64,000 bases of DNA from Bosea sp. RAC05 (GTDB taxonomy: Bacteria > Pseudomonadota > Alphaproteobacteria > Rhizobiales > Beijerinckiaceae): NCBI RefSeq assembly GCF_001713455.1, contig NZ_CP016464.1, forward strand, positions 1,474,001 to 1,538,000. Reading direction: 5' to 3'. The notes under the pieces are model-generated. The model ran no database searches. It was not told the origin of the DNA and saw only the letters and a list, made by a program, of their open reading frames with translations. A program made the translations under genes and the position numbers. The first letter of the stretch is position 1, and the number at the start of each line of letters is the position of its first letter. Below, in pieces: positions 8,744-17,551 of this stretch.

Positions 8744-10333
8744 GTGAAGCATCTCACATCCATCGCCACGGGCGCCCTGCTGGGCCTGGCGGCTCTGGCC
8801 GGCCCAGCGGCCGCGCAGGGGTCCAACGCCAGCCTGACCATCGTGCGCGAGGTCGACAGCGACCGCTACGATCCCCACCGCTCGACCGCCCGCGCGGCCT
8901 CCGAGGTCATCTTCATGATGGCCGACACGCTGGTCTCGCTCGACCACGACATGTCGACGATCAAGCCCGGCCTCGCCACCTCCTGGACGGTGTCGCCGGA
9001 CGGCAAGACCTACACCTTCAAGCTGCGCAACGACGTCTCCTTCTGCGACGGCAAGAAGATGACGGCGCAGGACGTGGTCTACTCGATGAAGCGCTGGATC
9101 GACCCCGCCACGCGCTCGCCGGTGCGTTGGCGCGCCGGCAAGGTCGATGACATCGTCGCCGTCGACGACACCACGGTCGAGTACAAGCTGACCGACCCCT
9201 TCTCCGAGCTGCTCTACCAGCTCACCCAGAGCTTCGCCGTCATCATGGACAAGGCGAATGTCGAGGCGCTCGGCGCCGATTTCGGCGTGAAGGGCTTCAA
9301 CGGCACCGGCCCCTATTGCTGGGGCGACTGGAAGCCGCGCAATGAATTCCGCCTGAAGAAGCACGCCGCCTACAAGTGGGGCCCGCCGATCTACGAGAAC
9401 AAGGGCGCCGCCCAGATCGACGAGATCGTCTGGCGCATCGTGCCCGAGGAGAACACCCGCCTCGCCGCCGTCATGACCGGCCAGAGCCAGGTCACGCAAT
9501 ACGTGCCCTATTCCGGCCTGTCGCAGATCCGCGCCAACCGCAATCTCAAGCTCGTCGACTCCAAGGAAGCCTTCTGGACCTATTTCGTCGGCTTCAAGAT
9601 AGACAAGGACGGCGTCAACGATCCCGCCGTGCGCAAGGCCATGGTGATGGCGGTCGATCAGAAGGCGATCGCCGAGAACCTCTATTTCGGCGAGGTCGAG
9701 CCGGCCTACAGCTACATCTCCACCGAAGCGCTCGACTGGAACAAGTCGGTCACGCCGATCAGGACCAATGTCGCCGAGGCCAACAAGATCCTCGATGCTG
9801 CCGGCTGGGTGAAGGGCGCCGACGGCTTCCGCGCCAAGGACGGCAAGAAGCTCGCGCCGGTGGTCTATGGCTTCACGGGCTCGACCTGGCAGAAGCTGAT
9901 GGAGGCGATCCAGGGCGACCTGCGCAAGATCGGCGTCGATCTCAAGGTCCAGCTCTTCGACGCCACCATCGCCTGGGGCAAGCTGGCGACGCAGGAGTTC
10001 GACATGTTCGGGATGAGCTTCCCCTACATCTCGGCCGGCGACGCGCTGAATCTCTACTTCCCCTCCGCCAACGCGCCGACGCCCAACCGGATGAACTGGA
10101 AGGACGCCGAGACGGATGCGCTGCTGAGCAAGGGCATGACGGCGCTGAACGATGCCGACCGCGCCGCCGCCTATGGCGAGGTGCTGAAGAAGGTGCATGA
10201 GGCGGCGGTCTGGCTGCCGCTCTATCACGAGCCGATGAAGATCGCGGCCTCGGCGCGGCTGGCTCCCTTCAAGGCCCACAACATCTACGGTTGCGGCCTC
10301 TACAAGGGGCTGGATCTGAAGTTCGTGCGTTGA
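8744..10333 (+). CDS. ABC transporter periplasmic binding protein, SBP family 5 (peptide type)
   Basis: This extracellular solute-binding protein of 529 residues is usual for family 5 (DppA/OppA/NikA). The start is a GTG at 8744 preceded by GGGGAGA (8731-8737). The N-terminus (MKHLTSIATGALLGLAALAG...AAAQG) is a clear Sec signal peptide cleaved after AAAQ or nearby. Family features include TSWTVSPDGKTYTFKLR, CDGKKMTAQDVVYS and FNGTGPYCW. The ligand could be a peptide, an opine or an amide matching the two flanking amidohydrolases; which one is unknown. Expression with the two upstream permeases is expected. Confidence 0.9.
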   Translation: MKHLTSIATGALLGLAALAGPAAAQGSNASLTIVREVDSDRYDPHRSTARAASEVIFMMADTLVSLDHDMSTIKPGLATSWTVSPDGKTYTFKLRNDVSFCDGKKMTAQDVVYSMKRWIDPATRSPVRWRAGKVDDIVAVDDTTVEYKLTDPFSELLYQLTQSFAVIMDKANVEALGADFGVKGFNGTGPYCWGDWKPRNEFRLKKHAAYKWGPPIYENKGAAQIDEIVWRIVPEENTRLAAVMTGQSQVTQYVPYSGLSQIRANRNLKLVDSKEAFWTYFVGFKIDKDGVNDPAVRKAMVMAVDQKAIAENLYFGEVEPAYSYISTEALDWNKSVTPIRTNVAEANKILDAAGWVKGADGFRAKDGKKLAPVVYGFTGSTWQKLMEAIQGDLRKIGVDLKVQLFDATIAWGKLATQEFDMFGMSFPYISAGDALNLYFPSANAPTPNRMNWKDAETDALLSKGMTALNDADRAAAYGEVLKKVHEAAVWLPLYHEPMKIAASARLAPFKAHNIYGCGLYKGLDLKFVR

Positions 10334-10339
10334 TTTGCC

Positions 10340-10502
10340 ATTCCCCTCCCCCTTGTGGGGAGGGGCCAGGGGTGGGGGGCGCAAAGCTAGAGCGAGCCCT
10401 CTGCAGCGTCCGCCGGGACACTCTTGCAACGTCGTCTGGCGATCGATCGCCAGTCGGGGCCACCCCCATCCCTCTCCCTTCCCCACAAGGGGGAAGGGAA
10501 GC
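10340..10502. repeat. Long intergenic inverted repeat, 'CCCCTCCCC...AGGGG' family, copy 1
   Basis: Left arm TTCCCCTCCCCCTTGTGGGG, continuing AGGGGCCAGGGGTGGGGG, is mirrored by a right arm of CCACCCCCATCCCTCTCCC followed by TTCCCCACAAGGGGGAAGGG. About 80 bases of unrelated sequence separate the arms. Related but longer elements occupy 20340-20565 and 30023-30193. It fills the 207-base gap between the binding-protein gene and the next amidohydrolase. Confidence 0.75.
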
Positions 10503-10540
10503 ACCATCTCCCTTATGGGCCGCCCAAGCCGGAGACTGCC

Positions 10541-11977
10541 ATGCCGATCACCCTCATCGCCAACGCCAGCTGGATCGTCGCCTACGACGCCAAGGCCAAG
10601 GGGCATGTCTATCTGCGCGACGGCGATGTCGCCTATGACGGCGACCGGATTGTCCATGTCGGCGGGACGTTCAAGGGCAAGGCGGACGTGACGGTCGACG
10701 GGCGCGGCAAAATGGTGATGCCGGGTCTCGTCAACATCCATTCCCATCCCTCGTCCGAGGCGATGACCAAGGGCTGGAACGACGAGCTCGGCTCACCGAA
10801 GATGTACGGCACGGCGCTCTACGAGTTCATGCCGCTGTTCCGCTGCGACGCGCAGGGGATCAAGTCCTGCGCGCAGGTGACCTATTCCGAGCTCTTGATG
10901 TCGGGCGTCACCACACTGGTCGACATGTCGGTCGCCTGGGATGGCTGGCTCGAGACCTTCAAGGCCTCGGGCCTGCGCGGCGTCTTCTCGCCGATGTACC
11001 GTTCGGCCCGCTGGTACACCGACAACGGCCATCTCGCGAAATACGAATGGGACGAGAAGGCGGGCGAAGCCGCCATGGCCGCCGCCATGAAGCTGCTCGA
11101 CCAGGTCGCGGCCGACGATTCGGGACGCCTCTCCGGCATGGTCTCGCCCTCGCAGATCGACACCTGCACGCCCGAGCTGATCCAGGCGAGCTATGCCGAG
11201 GCCGAGAAGCGCAAAGTTCCCTTCCAGATCCACGCCGCTCAGAGCGTCGTCGAGTTCCACGAGATCACCCGCCGCCACGGCATGACGCCGGTCGAATGGC
11301 TGGAATCGCTCGATGTGCTCGGGCCGTTCTCGATCATCGGCCACGGCATCTTCCTCGACCACCACTCCTCGGTGAAATGGCCGGCGACGGACGATCTCGG
11401 CTGCCTCGTCGAGACCGGCACCAGCGTCGCCCATTGCCCGATCGTGTTCCAGCGCCGCGGTATCGCAATGCAGAGCTTCGGGCAGTATGTCGCCGCCGGC
11501 GTGAATGTCGGCATCGGCACCGACACCTATCCCCACCACATGCTCGAGGAGCTGCGGGCCGTCTGCATCGGCTCGCGCATGATGGCGGAGGATGTGTTCG
11601 ATCTGCGCACCTCGGATGCCTTCAACGCCGCGACGCTGGGCAGCGCCAAGGCGCTCGGCCGCGACGACATCGGCCGCCTCGCCAAGGGCGCCAAGGCCGA
11701 CATCGTGCTGGTCGATGTCACCCATCCGATGATGCGGCCGCTGCGCGATCCCGTGCGCAGCCTGATCTATGCCGCCGGCGAGCGCGCCGTGACGACGGTC
11801 ATCGTCGACGGCGTCACCGTCGTCGACAACGGCAAGGTCCTGACGATGGACTACGCCGCCGCCGCCGCCGAACTCGAGGAGGCCCAGCGCCGCGCCGAGC
11901 CCAAGGTCAAGGACCTCGACTGGGCCAAGCGCGACCATCTCGAAATCTCGCCGCTGACCTTCCCGACACGCGGCTGA
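10541..11977 (+). CDS. Amidohydrolase, chlorohydrolase/deaminase-like (AtzA/TrzN/guanine deaminase branch)
   Basis: This 478-residue metal-dependent hydrolase of the cytosine-deaminase-like superfamily shows the motif series MPGLVNIHSHPSSEA (HxH), QIHAAQSVVEFHE (third histidine), IIGHGIFLDHHS (fourth) and VGIGTDTYPHHM (aspartate). These are the metal-binding residues of the ATZ/TRZ family. Members deaminate or dehalogenate N-heterocycles or hydrolyse cyclic amides; the present substrate is unknown. ATG 10541 has a weak GGAGA at 10531-10535. It closes the group that starts with the YtcJ-like hydrolase and the ATPase-less peptide-type importer, so uptake plus hydrolysis of one nitrogenous compound is plausible. 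Confidence 0.82.
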   Translation: MPITLIANASWIVAYDAKAKGHVYLRDGDVAYDGDRIVHVGGTFKGKADVTVDGRGKMVMPGLVNIHSHPSSEAMTKGWNDELGSPKMYGTALYEFMPLFRCDAQGIKSCAQVTYSELLMSGVTTLVDMSVAWDGWLETFKASGLRGVFSPMYRSARWYTDNGHLAKYEWDEKAGEAAMAAAMKLLDQVAADDSGRLSGMVSPSQIDTCTPELIQASYAEAEKRKVPFQIHAAQSVVEFHEITRRHGMTPVEWLESLDVLGPFSIIGHGIFLDHHSSVKWPATDDLGCLVETGTSVAHCPIVFQRRGIAMQSFGQYVAAGVNVGIGTDTYPHHMLEELRAVCIGSRMMAEDVFDLRTSDAFNAATLGSAKALGRDDIGRLAKGAKADIVLVDVTHPMMRPLRDPVRSLIYAAGERAVTTVIVDGVTVVDNGKVLTMDYAAAAAELEEAQRRAEPKVKDLDWAKRDHLEISPLTFPTRG

Positions 11978-12087
11978 TCGCGTCCCGCTGCGTCGGCAAA
12001 GGCGGAACCCGCGCGGGACGCCGCCGGCGCTCGAGGCCGGGGCAGGGGTCGCCTGCGTCAGCCCGCCGCTTGATCTCGCGGTGCAGC

Positions 12088-12109
12088 CAGCCTACCGTCC
12101 GGTAGGTTG
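12088..12109. promoter_or_regulatory. Candidate TetR operator upstream of acyl-CoA dehydrogenase
   Basis: Arms CAGCCTACCG (12088-12097) and CGGTAGGTTG (12100-12109) are inverted repeats with one mismatch around a TC centre. The size and symmetry are typical of TetR-family operators that control acyl-CoA metabolism. It lies 23 bases before the acyl-CoA dehydrogenase ATG, where a bound repressor would block initiation. The TetR gene is the second gene of the same unit, so autoregulation is expected. Binding is inferred. Confidence 0.65.
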
Positions 12110-12132
12110 GTGCATCGTGACGGGAGGCCGGC

Positions 12133-13314
12133 ATGTCCGCAGTCGAGAAGATCGGAGCCGAGGGAACGCTCGCGCGATCGCCCTATTTCACCGAGGAGCA
12201 TGAGGCGCTGCGCGACCAGGTCCGCCGCTTCGTCGAGACCGAGATCAAGCCCCATGCCCTGGCCTGGGAGGAGGCGGGCTTCGTCCCCCGCGAGGTCCTT
12301 CGGAAGATGGGCTCACTCGGCTTCCTCGGCATCCGCTATCCGGCCGAGTACGGCGGCTCCGAGATGGACACGATGGCGACCGTCGTCTTCGCCGAGGAAC
12401 TCGGCCGCTCGACCTTCTCGGGCGTGGCGATCACCGCGCTCGTCCACACCGACATGGCCTCCGTCCACATCGCCAATGCCGGCAGCAAGGCCCAGCGCGA
12501 CCGGCTGATGCCGGCCATCATCGCCGGTGAGAAGATCGTCGCTGTCGCCGTGACCGAACCCGACGCCGGCTCCGACGTGAAGGGCATCCGCACCACGGCC
12601 CGGCGCGAGGGCGACAGCTATGTGCTGAACGGCGCCAAGGTCTACATCACCAACGGCGTCCATGCCGATCTCTACTGCGTCGCCGCCAAGACGGACCTTG
12701 CGGCCAAGCCCTCGCAATCGGTCTCGATCTTCCTGGTCGAGAAGGGCACGCCCGGTTTCCGCGTCGCGCGCGAGCTGGACAAGCATGGCTGGCGCTCCTC
12801 GGACACAGCCGAGCTCGTCTTCGAGGATTGCCGCATTCCCGCCGAGAACCTCCTCGGGCAGGAGGGCCGCGGTTTCTACGCGATCATGAGCAACTTCCAG
12901 AACGAGCGCACCGTGATCGGCGCCATGGCGATGGGCGAGGCCCAGGCCGCGATCGACCTGACGCTGGACTATGTGAAGACCCGGAAAGCCTTCGGCGCCC
13001 CGCTCTGGGACAAGCAGGCCATCCGCCAGAAGCTCGCCATGCTGGCGGCGAAGGTGGAGGCCGGCCGGCAGCTCGTCTACCACGCCGCCTGGCTCGACGC
13101 GCAGGGCGTCGATGCGACGCGCGAGGTCTCGATGGTCAAGGCCTACTGCGGCGAACTCGTCAACGAGGTCATGTACGCCTGCCTGCAGTTTCATGGCGGC
13201 ATGGGCTATATGCGCGAGAGCACGATCGAGCGCATGACGCGCGACGCCCGGGTGCAGGCCATCGGCGGCGGCGCCACCGAGGTCATGCTGGAAGAGGTCG
13301 CCAAGCGGCTGTGA
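12133..13314 (+). CDS. Acyl-CoA dehydrogenase
   Basis: This FAD enzyme oxidises acyl-CoA thioesters at C2-C3. The 393 residues fit the family, with the N-terminal helical domain, the FAD signature region AVAVTEPDAGSDVKGI followed by LNGAKVYITNG, and the C-terminal block FHGGMGYMRESTIERMTRDA. The position that holds the catalytic glutamate of medium-chain enzymes (EGT) reads GGA here, whereas a glutamate is present in the helix-G segment FQNERTVIGA. That layout is the one known from isovaleryl-CoA and long-chain dehydrogenases, so a branched or longer substrate is more likely than a straight medium chain. The stop overlaps a TetR gene by four bases, and a candidate operator lies just upstream. 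Confidence 0.9.
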   Translation: MSAVEKIGAEGTLARSPYFTEEHEALRDQVRRFVETEIKPHALAWEEAGFVPREVLRKMGSLGFLGIRYPAEYGGSEMDTMATVVFAEELGRSTFSGVAITALVHTDMASVHIANAGSKAQRDRLMPAIIAGEKIVAVAVTEPDAGSDVKGIRTTARREGDSYVLNGAKVYITNGVHADLYCVAAKTDLAAKPSQSVSIFLVEKGTPGFRVARELDKHGWRSSDTAELVFEDCRIPAENLLGQEGRGFYAIMSNFQNERTVIGAMAMGEAQAAIDLTLDYVKTRKAFGAPLWDKQAIRQKLAMLAAKVEAGRQLVYHAAWLDAQGVDATREVSMVKAYCGELVNEVMYACLQFHGGMGYMRESTIERMTRDARVQAIGGGATEVMLEEVAKRL

Positions 13315-13913
13315 GCGCGGCGACCGACAGTCTCGCGCGGGAGGCCGCCCCCGGCGGGTCGCGCCGCCTGATCCTCGACACGGCGGCGCGGCTGCTGCGT
13401 TCGGGCGGCTATCACCAGACCACGCTGCGAGAGATCGCCGAGGCGGTCGGCATCCGCAAGGCGAGCCTCTATCACCACTTCGCCTCCAAGGAGGAGATCG
13501 TCGAGGCGGTGGTCAATGACGGAGTGCGCTTCGTACACGACGCGGTCGTGGCTGCACTGGCGGAGACGGCGGGGGCACAGCCCGATCGAAGGCTCGATGC
13601 GGCGATCACGGCCCATCTGACCGCCCTCCATGGCCAGCGCGACTACACCACCGCGAGCTTCCGCGTCTTCACCTTCGGCGCGACGCCGGTGCCCGAGAGC
13701 GTGCGGGCGGCGAGGCGGGCCTATGAGGACGTCTGGCGCGCCCTCATCGCGGAGCTGCAGGCCGCCGGAGCCTTGCCGAAGGAGCGCTCGCCCGACCTGA
13801 TCCGCTACCTCATCCTGGGGGCGATGAACGGCTCGATCGACTGGTTTCGTCCCGGGCGCTTCGCCACCGCGGATGTGGCCCGGGAGTTCTCGGCCCTCAT
13901 CCTCGCGCGCTGA
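13311..13913 (+). CDS. TetR/AcrR family transcriptional regulator
   Basis: This is a one-domain DNA-binding repressor of 200 residues. The HTH runs from about residue 18 to 62 (ILDTAARLLRSGGYHQTTLR, then EIAEAVGIRKASLYHHF, then KEEI), which matches the TetR N-terminal consensus closely. The C-terminal ligand domain is unrecognised. The chosen start is GTG 13311, which overlaps the dehydrogenase stop (GTGA). It likely represses its own unit through the dyad at 12088-12109, with an acyl-CoA or acid as inducer. The effector is inferred from the partner gene only. Confidence 0.88.
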   Translation: MSAATDSLAREAAPGGSRRLILDTAARLLRSGGYHQTTLREIAEAVGIRKASLYHHFASKEEIVEAVVNDGVRFVHDAVVAALAETAGAQPDRRLDAAITAHLTALHGQRDYTTASFRVFTFGATPVPESVRAARRAYEDVWRALIAELQAAGALPKERSPDLIRYLILGAMNGSIDWFRPGRFATADVAREFSALILAR

Positions 13914-13988
13914 CGCAAATCGGCATCGCATCGGAAGCGATCGGTCAATTTAACTCGCTTTTGAGGGGTTATCGCCGACAAGCGCCGC

Positions 13989-16304
13989 ATGGTTGGGGAT
14001 AAATTGACGTTCGGCGGCGAGTTTCGCGATTCCGCGATCGAGCAGGCCTTCACGGTCGCGCGTCACGAAGAGACGCTCAGGCAGTGCCGGCTGCTGTTCC
14101 TGCTCTCGGCCGCGCTCAACACGCTCTTCCTGTTGAGCGACTGGCGCTTTGCCGGAACGCCGCATTTCTTCATCGCCGTCCCGGCCCGGCTTTCGGTCGT
14201 CATGTTCTCGCTGCTCTGCTTCCTGATGGTCCGGCGGGCGACCGGTATCGGACGCGCTCTGGCCGCGACACTGCTCTGGGAGGCGACGACCGCCGTGGCG
14301 GTCGCCTTCCTGGTCAGTTCACGCAGCGATCTGGCGCTCTTCGTGGTGTTGCTGCTGCCGTCGATCTTCTACCTCGTTGCCCCCACCCCCTTCCGCTTCA
14401 CCCTGCTCATGGGCATCGGTGTCAGCGTGCTGATGCTGGCGGGCTATCTTGGCCGAGGCCCCTATCCCTCGACGCTGCTCGGGCTGGTGCTGGTGCTGGC
14501 CATGCTGAACTTCGCACTCAGCCTGGTCGTCATCCATGCCAATCGGCTACGCCGGCTGGAATGGCTGGCGACCCGATCGGAGCGAACGGCACGCGAGGCG
14601 CTCGAAGCGAGCCAGGCCCTGCTCGAACGCGTCTTCATGGCGGTCCCGATCCCGCTCGTGGTCACGGCGGTCGCCGATGGCAGCTATCTGCGCGCCAATG
14701 AGGCGGCTGTGCGTTATCTGGCGGCGCCCGGCGCAACGGGCCTCGCCGACCGCACGATCGCCGACAGCATCGGGATCGACGATCGACGCCGCGCGATCGC
14801 CGAGTTGCGGGATCGCGGACGCATCGAGGCGCTGGAGGTGCCCCTCCGGGACGGGCAGGGCCGGATGCGGGAGGCCGTCATCACCGCGGCCTCTGTCCCG
14901 ATCGGGCAGAGCCAGGCCTTCGCGGCCGGCATCGTCGATGTCACCGAGCGCAATGCGGCCGCCGCGCAGATGCGCTGGCAGGCCACTCATGACGCGCTTA
15001 CCGGCCTGCCCAACCGCCTGTTGTTCCAAGAGCGGCTAAGCGAGGCGCTCGGTCGCGACATTCCGGGTGTCGTCGCCCTGTTCCTGATCGATCTCGATGA
15101 TTTCAAGGCGGTCAACGACACGCTCGGCCATGATGTCGGCGACCAGCTGCTGGTCGCCGTCGGCGACCGGCTGAGCGCCGTCCTCCAGCCCGGCGATGTG
15201 GTGGCGCGGCTGGGCGGCGACGAGTTCGTGGTCATCGCCGAGCTGCCGGACGGCTTCGATGCCGCCGCCAAGGCGCAGCGGCTTCTGCAGGCCGTGCGTC
15301 AGCCGCTGGCCGGCGTGGAGATCGCCGGCCCCATGCGGGCCAGCATCGGCTTCGCCCTCGCGCCGCAGCACGATGACGAGGCCGGCGAACTGCTCAAGGA
15401 TGCCGATCTCGCCCTGTATCGGGCCAAAGCGCTCGGCCGCAACATGGCGATTGTCTACGATCCGGCCATGCGCGAGGCGATGAACGCACGCGTCGAGATC
15501 TGCAGCGCGATCTGCGAGGCGGTCACACAGGGGCGGATCCTGCCGTTCTACCAGCCGCAGATCGATCTGCGCAGCGGGGCGGTCGACGGTCTCGAGGTGC
15601 TGGCGCGCTGGGATCATCCCGACCGCGGCATCGTGCCTGCCGGTTCTTTCCTGCTCGCCCTGCAGGACCCCGAGACGGCGCGCCAGATCGGCGAGGCGGT
15701 GCTGACGCGCGTTCTCGCGGACCGGTGCCGCTGGCGCGACGAAGGCCTGGCGGTGCCGCGGCTCTGGATCAATCTCGCGCCCGGCGTGTTCCGCGATCCG
15801 CTGTTTGCGGAGGGGCTGCTCGACAGGCTCCGCACCGCGGGACTGGCGGCGGAGCAGTTCGGCGTCGAGGTCACGGAGAACGTGCTGCTGACCCGCAAGG
15901 GCGACCAGGCCGGACCGGCCCTGCACCGGCTGCGGGCCGCCGGGATCAGTGTCGCGCTCGACGATTTCGGCACGGGCTATGCCTCGTTGACCCATCTGCG
16001 GCGTTTCCCCGTCGATGTCGTGAAGATCGACCGCTCCTTCGTCGCGCGGATCGGCGAGCAGGGCGAGGATGCGGCGATCGTGCGCGCCGTCGTGGCGCTC
16101 ACGACCGAACTCGGCCTCGATGTGGTCGCCGAGGGCATCGAGGCGGTGTCGCAGCAGGAGTTCCTGCACGCCCATGGCTGCCGCTACGGCCAGGGCTATC
16201 TCTACGCGCCGGCCGTGGCGGCCGACGACGTGCCGCGCCTGCTCGCGCGAAAGGACCTGCGGCCCGCCATCGACGCAGGGCAGGGCGGCGTCGTCCCCGC
16301 CTGA
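13989..16304 (+). CDS. Membrane-bound diguanylate cyclase/phosphodiesterase (GGDEF-EAL)
   Basis: This 771-residue cyclic-di-GMP enzyme has an N-terminal hydrophobic region of about six membrane segments (residues ~30-195), a charged linker, a PAS-like region (~205-320), a GGDEF domain with intact LGGDEFVV near residue 409, and a C-terminal EAL domain. The allosteric RxxD I-site upstream of GGDEF reads QPGD, so product inhibition is probably weak or absent. The EAL signature reads EVL (LEVLARWDHP), but the other catalytic and metal residues look present (WINLAPG, VEVTEN, LDDFGTGYASL, KIDRSFV, VAEGIE). Both activities may therefore be possible. It is a single gene in its own unit, about 75 bases after tetR. 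Confidence 0.92.
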   Translation: MVGDKLTFGGEFRDSAIEQAFTVARHEETLRQCRLLFLLSAALNTLFLLSDWRFAGTPHFFIAVPARLSVVMFSLLCFLMVRRATGIGRALAATLLWEATTAVAVAFLVSSRSDLALFVVLLLPSIFYLVAPTPFRFTLLMGIGVSVLMLAGYLGRGPYPSTLLGLVLVLAMLNFALSLVVIHANRLRRLEWLATRSERTAREALEASQALLERVFMAVPIPLVVTAVADGSYLRANEAAVRYLAAPGATGLADRTIADSIGIDDRRRAIAELRDRGRIEALEVPLRDGQGRMREAVITAASVPIGQSQAFAAGIVDVTERNAAAAQMRWQATHDALTGLPNRLLFQERLSEALGRDIPGVVALFLIDLDDFKAVNDTLGHDVGDQLLVAVGDRLSAVLQPGDVVARLGGDEFVVIAELPDGFDAAAKAQRLLQAVRQPLAGVEIAGPMRASIGFALAPQHDDEAGELLKDADLALYRAKALGRNMAIVYDPAMREAMNARVEICSAICEAVTQGRILPFYQPQIDLRSGAVDGLEVLARWDHPDRGIVPAGSFLLALQDPETARQIGEAVLTRVLADRCRWRDEGLAVPRLWINLAPGVFRDPLFAEGLLDRLRTAGLAAEQFGVEVTENVLLTRKGDQAGPALHRLRAAGISVALDDFGTGYASLTHLRRFPVDVVKIDRSFVARIGEQGEDAAIVRAVVALTTELGLDVVAEGIEAVSQQEFLHAHGCRYGQGYLYAPAVAADDVPRLLARKDLRPAIDAGQGGVVPA

Positions 16305-16378
16305 CGCCAGGGCGCAGGCTTTGCTAGCCTCGCCTGATGCGGGCTGTGACCGGTCCGTCCCTGGAGACCTGTCGACCC

Positions 16379-17425
16379 ATGCGCGCCTTCTATCATCCCG
16401 ACCAGTCGATGCACGATCCGCAGCAATACCTGCGCTATGGCCGGGTGGTCGCGCCGAAGGACCTGCCGGAGCGCACCGCACGCCTGCTCGCGGCGCTGGA
16501 GCGGCACGGCATCGCGCCCGAGCGGCCGGCCTCGCACGGCACGGGCCCGGTGCTGGAGATCCATGATGCCGGCTTCGTCCGGTTTCTCGAGACGGCCTGG
16601 GCGCACTGGCAGGACCTGCCGGCCGAGCGCGGGCCGGAGGTCTGGCCGAGCACCTTCCCCTATTGGAGCGGCCGCCCTGAAGAGGCCGTCCGTGCGCCCT
16701 GCCGACCGACCGGCTTCATCGGCCAGCTCGGCTGGTATCTCGGCGACATGTCGGTGCCGATCGGCGAGCATTGCTGGCGCTCGACCCTGCTCTCCGCCCA
16801 GACGGCGGTGACCGCGGCCGATGCCGTTATCGCGGGCGAGCGCGCCGTCTATTCGCTCTGCCGCCCCTCCGGCCATCATGCCCGTGCGGATCGCGCGACG
16901 GGCTTCTGCTACCTGAACAACACCGCGATCGCCGCCCAGCGCCTGCGGTCCAAGTTCGGTAAGGTCGCGATCCTCGATGTCGATGCCCATCACGGCGACG
17001 GCACGCAGCAAATCTTTTATCGCCGCGACGATGTGCTGACGATCTCTGTTCATGCCGACCCGTCGAACTACTATCCGTTCTACACGGGCTATGAGGATGA
17101 ACGCGGCAATGGGCCAGGCGAGGGCTTCAACCTCAACCTGCCGCTTCCGCATGGCGCCGGCGGCGCCGAGATGGCGGCCGCCGTCGACAGGGCCGGCGAG
17201 GCGATCAAGGCCTTCGGCGCCGACGTCGTCATCGTGGCGCTCGGCTATGACGCCCACAGGGACGATCCCATCGGCGTCTTGAAGCTCGACGCCGCGGATT
17301 TCGGCACCATCGCCACGAAGGTGAAGTCCTTCGGCCTGCCGACGCTGGTGGTGCAGGAGGGTGGCTACGCGATCGAGGCGATCGGCGAGTGCCTCGACGC
17401 GTTCCTCGGTGGATTCAAGGCGTAG
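16379..17425 (+). CDS. Histone-deacetylase-like amidohydrolase (acetylpolyamine amidohydrolase type)
   Basis: This zinc-dependent deacetylase-fold enzyme of 348 residues shows the diagnostic series RPSGHHARADRATGFCYLNN (tandem histidines), LDVDAHHGDGTQ (zinc-binding Asp and His), TISVHADPSNYYPFY, GYDAHRDDP (third zinc ligand) and VVQEGGYAIEAIG (catalytic-pocket Gly-Gly-Tyr). Bacterial members deacetylate acetylpolyamines or similar small amides, which fits the hydrolase-rich setting, but the substrate is not certain. ATG 16379 has GGAG 14-17 bases upstream. An in-frame ATG at 16337 would add 14 residues and cannot be ruled out. Confidence 0.88.
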   Translation: MRAFYHPDQSMHDPQQYLRYGRVVAPKDLPERTARLLAALERHGIAPERPASHGTGPVLEIHDAGFVRFLETAWAHWQDLPAERGPEVWPSTFPYWSGRPEEAVRAPCRPTGFIGQLGWYLGDMSVPIGEHCWRSTLLSAQTAVTAADAVIAGERAVYSLCRPSGHHARADRATGFCYLNNTAIAAQRLRSKFGKVAILDVDAHHGDGTQQIFYRRDDVLTISVHADPSNYYPFYTGYEDERGNGPGEGFNLNLPLPHGAGGAEMAAAVDRAGEAIKAFGADVVIVALGYDAHRDDPIGVLKLDAADFGTIATKVKSFGLPTLVVQEGGYAIEAIGECLDAFLGGFKA

Positions 17426-17432
17426 CCAGATG

Positions 17433-17543
17433 CGTCATGGTCGGGCTTGACCCGACCATCTCGTAACAAGGGGAGCCTGCCAGTCTAAGGGGCTCACGCG
17501 GCAAGAGATTCTCGGGTCGCCCATCGGGCGCCCGAGAATGACG
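17433..17543. repeat. Intergenic palindrome, 'CGTCATNNTCGGGC' type
   Basis: Left arm CGTCATGGTCGGGCTTGACC continues into CGACCATCTC, and the right arm GAGATTCTCGGGTCGCCC continues into GCCCGAGAATGACG. The arms are inverted repeats with several mismatches, and each arm is itself partly palindromic. It sits between two convergent genes and could act as a bidirectional transcript end. Confidence 0.75.
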
Positions 17544-17551
17544 AGCCCGCG

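Noticed and set aside
8720..10747. 675-residue open frame on the minus strand
   Set aside because: It is antisense to the binding-protein gene, which has a signal peptide, ribosome site and family motifs. The antisense product has none.
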